Under the pieces are notes generated by a model. It did no database searches. It was not told where the DNA came from and worked only from the letters and a program-made list of their open reading frames with translations. The translations under genes and the position numbers were made by a program. Shown one piece after another: positions 5,305 through 6,049 of a stretch of DNA of 6,049 bases (the first letter of the stretch is position 1; each line of letters begins with the position of its first letter). This DNA is from Actinomycetes bacterium (GTDB lineage: Bacteria > Actinomycetota > Coriobacteriia > Coriobacteriales > Coriobacteriaceae): the NCBI GenBank assembly GCA_023441725.1, contig JAEZNV010000006.1:1-6049 (forward strand). The letters run 5' to 3'.

Positions 5305-6049
5305 CTAGATGAACATCATGAACAGCTTGGCCATGACAAAGCTGATGAGTCCGCAGGCGGGGAAGGTGAAGAACCAGGTGAACATCATGTCCTTGACCAC
5401 GCCAAAGTTGATGGCCGAAAGGCGCTTGACGGCACCGACGCCCATGATGGCGCAGGTCTTGATGTGGGTGGAGGACACGGGGATACCGGTAAGGGTGGCA
5501 AGCAGCAGATTCGCGGCGCCCGCGAGGTCGGCGGAGAATCCCTGATACTTCTCGAGCTTGACCATGCTCTGGCCGACGGACTTGATGATGCGCTCGCCGC
5601 CCACGCTGGTGCCGATGCCCATGGTGGCCGAACACAGCAACATGATCCAGATGGGGATGCCGGCATCACCGACGCTGGTCTGGCCGTTGGCGAAGGCCAC
5701 GCCTAGAAAGAGCACGCCGATGAACTTCTGTCCATCCTGCGCGCCATGCATAAAGCTCATGGCCGCAGCGCTCGCGATCTGAGCGTATTTAAAGAAGACG
5801 TTTGCACGTCGCCTATTGGCGGCGGCAAACAGAATCGAAACGAGTTTGCACAGGATCCAGCCCATGACAAAGCCCAGGCCGATGGAGAGCGCCAGGCCGT
5901 AGATGACCTTCATCCACTCGTGGACGTTGACGCTGTGCGCGCCGCCGAGGGCGATTGCGGCACCGGTCAGGCCGGCGATAAGACTGTGGCTTTGCGAGGT
6001 GGGGATGCCAAAACGCGATGCCGTGGCACCGTAGACGACAATGGAGAAC
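5305..6049 (-). CDS. pit: Pit-family inorganic phosphate permease, N-terminus outside window
   Basis: PiT (PHO4 family) permeases carry phosphate, often as a metal-phosphate complex, across the cytoplasmic membrane driven by an ion gradient. The 247 visible residues are the C-terminal part; the frame is open to the window edge, so the first internal ATG (5913) is not the start. Both halves of the inverted family repeat are seen: GIPTSQSHSLIAGL (14-27) and GIPVSSTHIKTCAIMG (188-203), plus the second-copy motif HGAQDGQKF (101-109) in place of the usual HGxNDxxK. Several hydrophobic membrane segments are evident, for example 47-76, 131-147 and 218-247. The missing N-terminus should hold the first GANDxAN motif. 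TAG stops the frame at 5307-5305, and the DUF47 partner gene follows 67 bases later. Confidence 0.93.
   Translation of the reverse strand, partial: FSIVVYGATASRFGIPTSQSHSLIAGLTGAAIALGGAHSVNVHEWMKVIYGLALSIGLGFVMGWILCKLVSILFAAANRRRANVFFKYAQIASAAAMSFMHGAQDGQKFIGVLFLGVAFANGQTSVGDAGIPIWIMLLCSATMGIGTSVGGERIIKSVGQSMVKLEKYQGFSADLAGAANLLLATLTGIPVSSTHIKTCAIMGVGAVKRLSAINFGVVKDMMFTWFFTFPACGLISFVMAKLFMMFI

Noticed and set aside
4740..5312. Long plus-strand open frame opposite the DUF47 gene
   Set aside because: Antisense shadow produced by codon bias; the minus-strand frame carries all DUF47 motifs and a ribosome binding site.

Overview
The window reads like the chromosome of a fairly GC-rich Gram-positive actinobacterium. 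The best guess is a Coriobacteriia member of the Collinsella type, inferred from the pairing of SepF with a Wag31-like DivIVA, the absence of any outer-membrane genes, and overall protein style. No rRNA or other phylogenetic marker is present, so genus is not proven. It is an ordinary chromosomal region: no transposase, integrase, CRISPR array, tRNA or rRNA was seen.

Left half (plus strand). A PhoU-family protein (96-953) with an acidic C-terminal extension is closed by a strong hairpin (992-1023). Next comes a compact cell-division/membrane cluster: yggS (PLP-binding, 1074-1811), sepF (1872-2597), yggT (2619-2900, apparently starting at a non-AUG codon) and divIVA (2963-3640), ending at a classic intrinsic terminator (3666-3695). 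This is the known yggS-sepF-yggT-divIVA order of Gram-positive division loci. SepF anchors FtsZ to the membrane, DivIVA marks curved or growing membrane, YggT is a small membrane protein, and YggS keeps pyridoxal phosphate balanced.

Right half (minus strand). A small nitroreductase (3805-4335) runs towards divIVA and has its own terminator (3715-3759), so the two transcription units converge on back-to-back terminators. Further right, a low-affinity phosphate permease gene (pit, 5305 to beyond the window) is followed by a DUF47/PhoU-like partner gene (4614-5237). One base past the DUF47 stop lies a 116-bp imperfect palindrome (4497-4612) whose core arms are 22 bp and perfect. The palindrome separates the phosphate operon from the nitroreductase.

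The most interesting points are the long palindrome, the missing AUG at the natural yggT start, the abrupt change of codon usage inside the nitroreductase gene, and the eroded metal-binding motifs of the PhoU protein. No clearly new multi-gene system was found.
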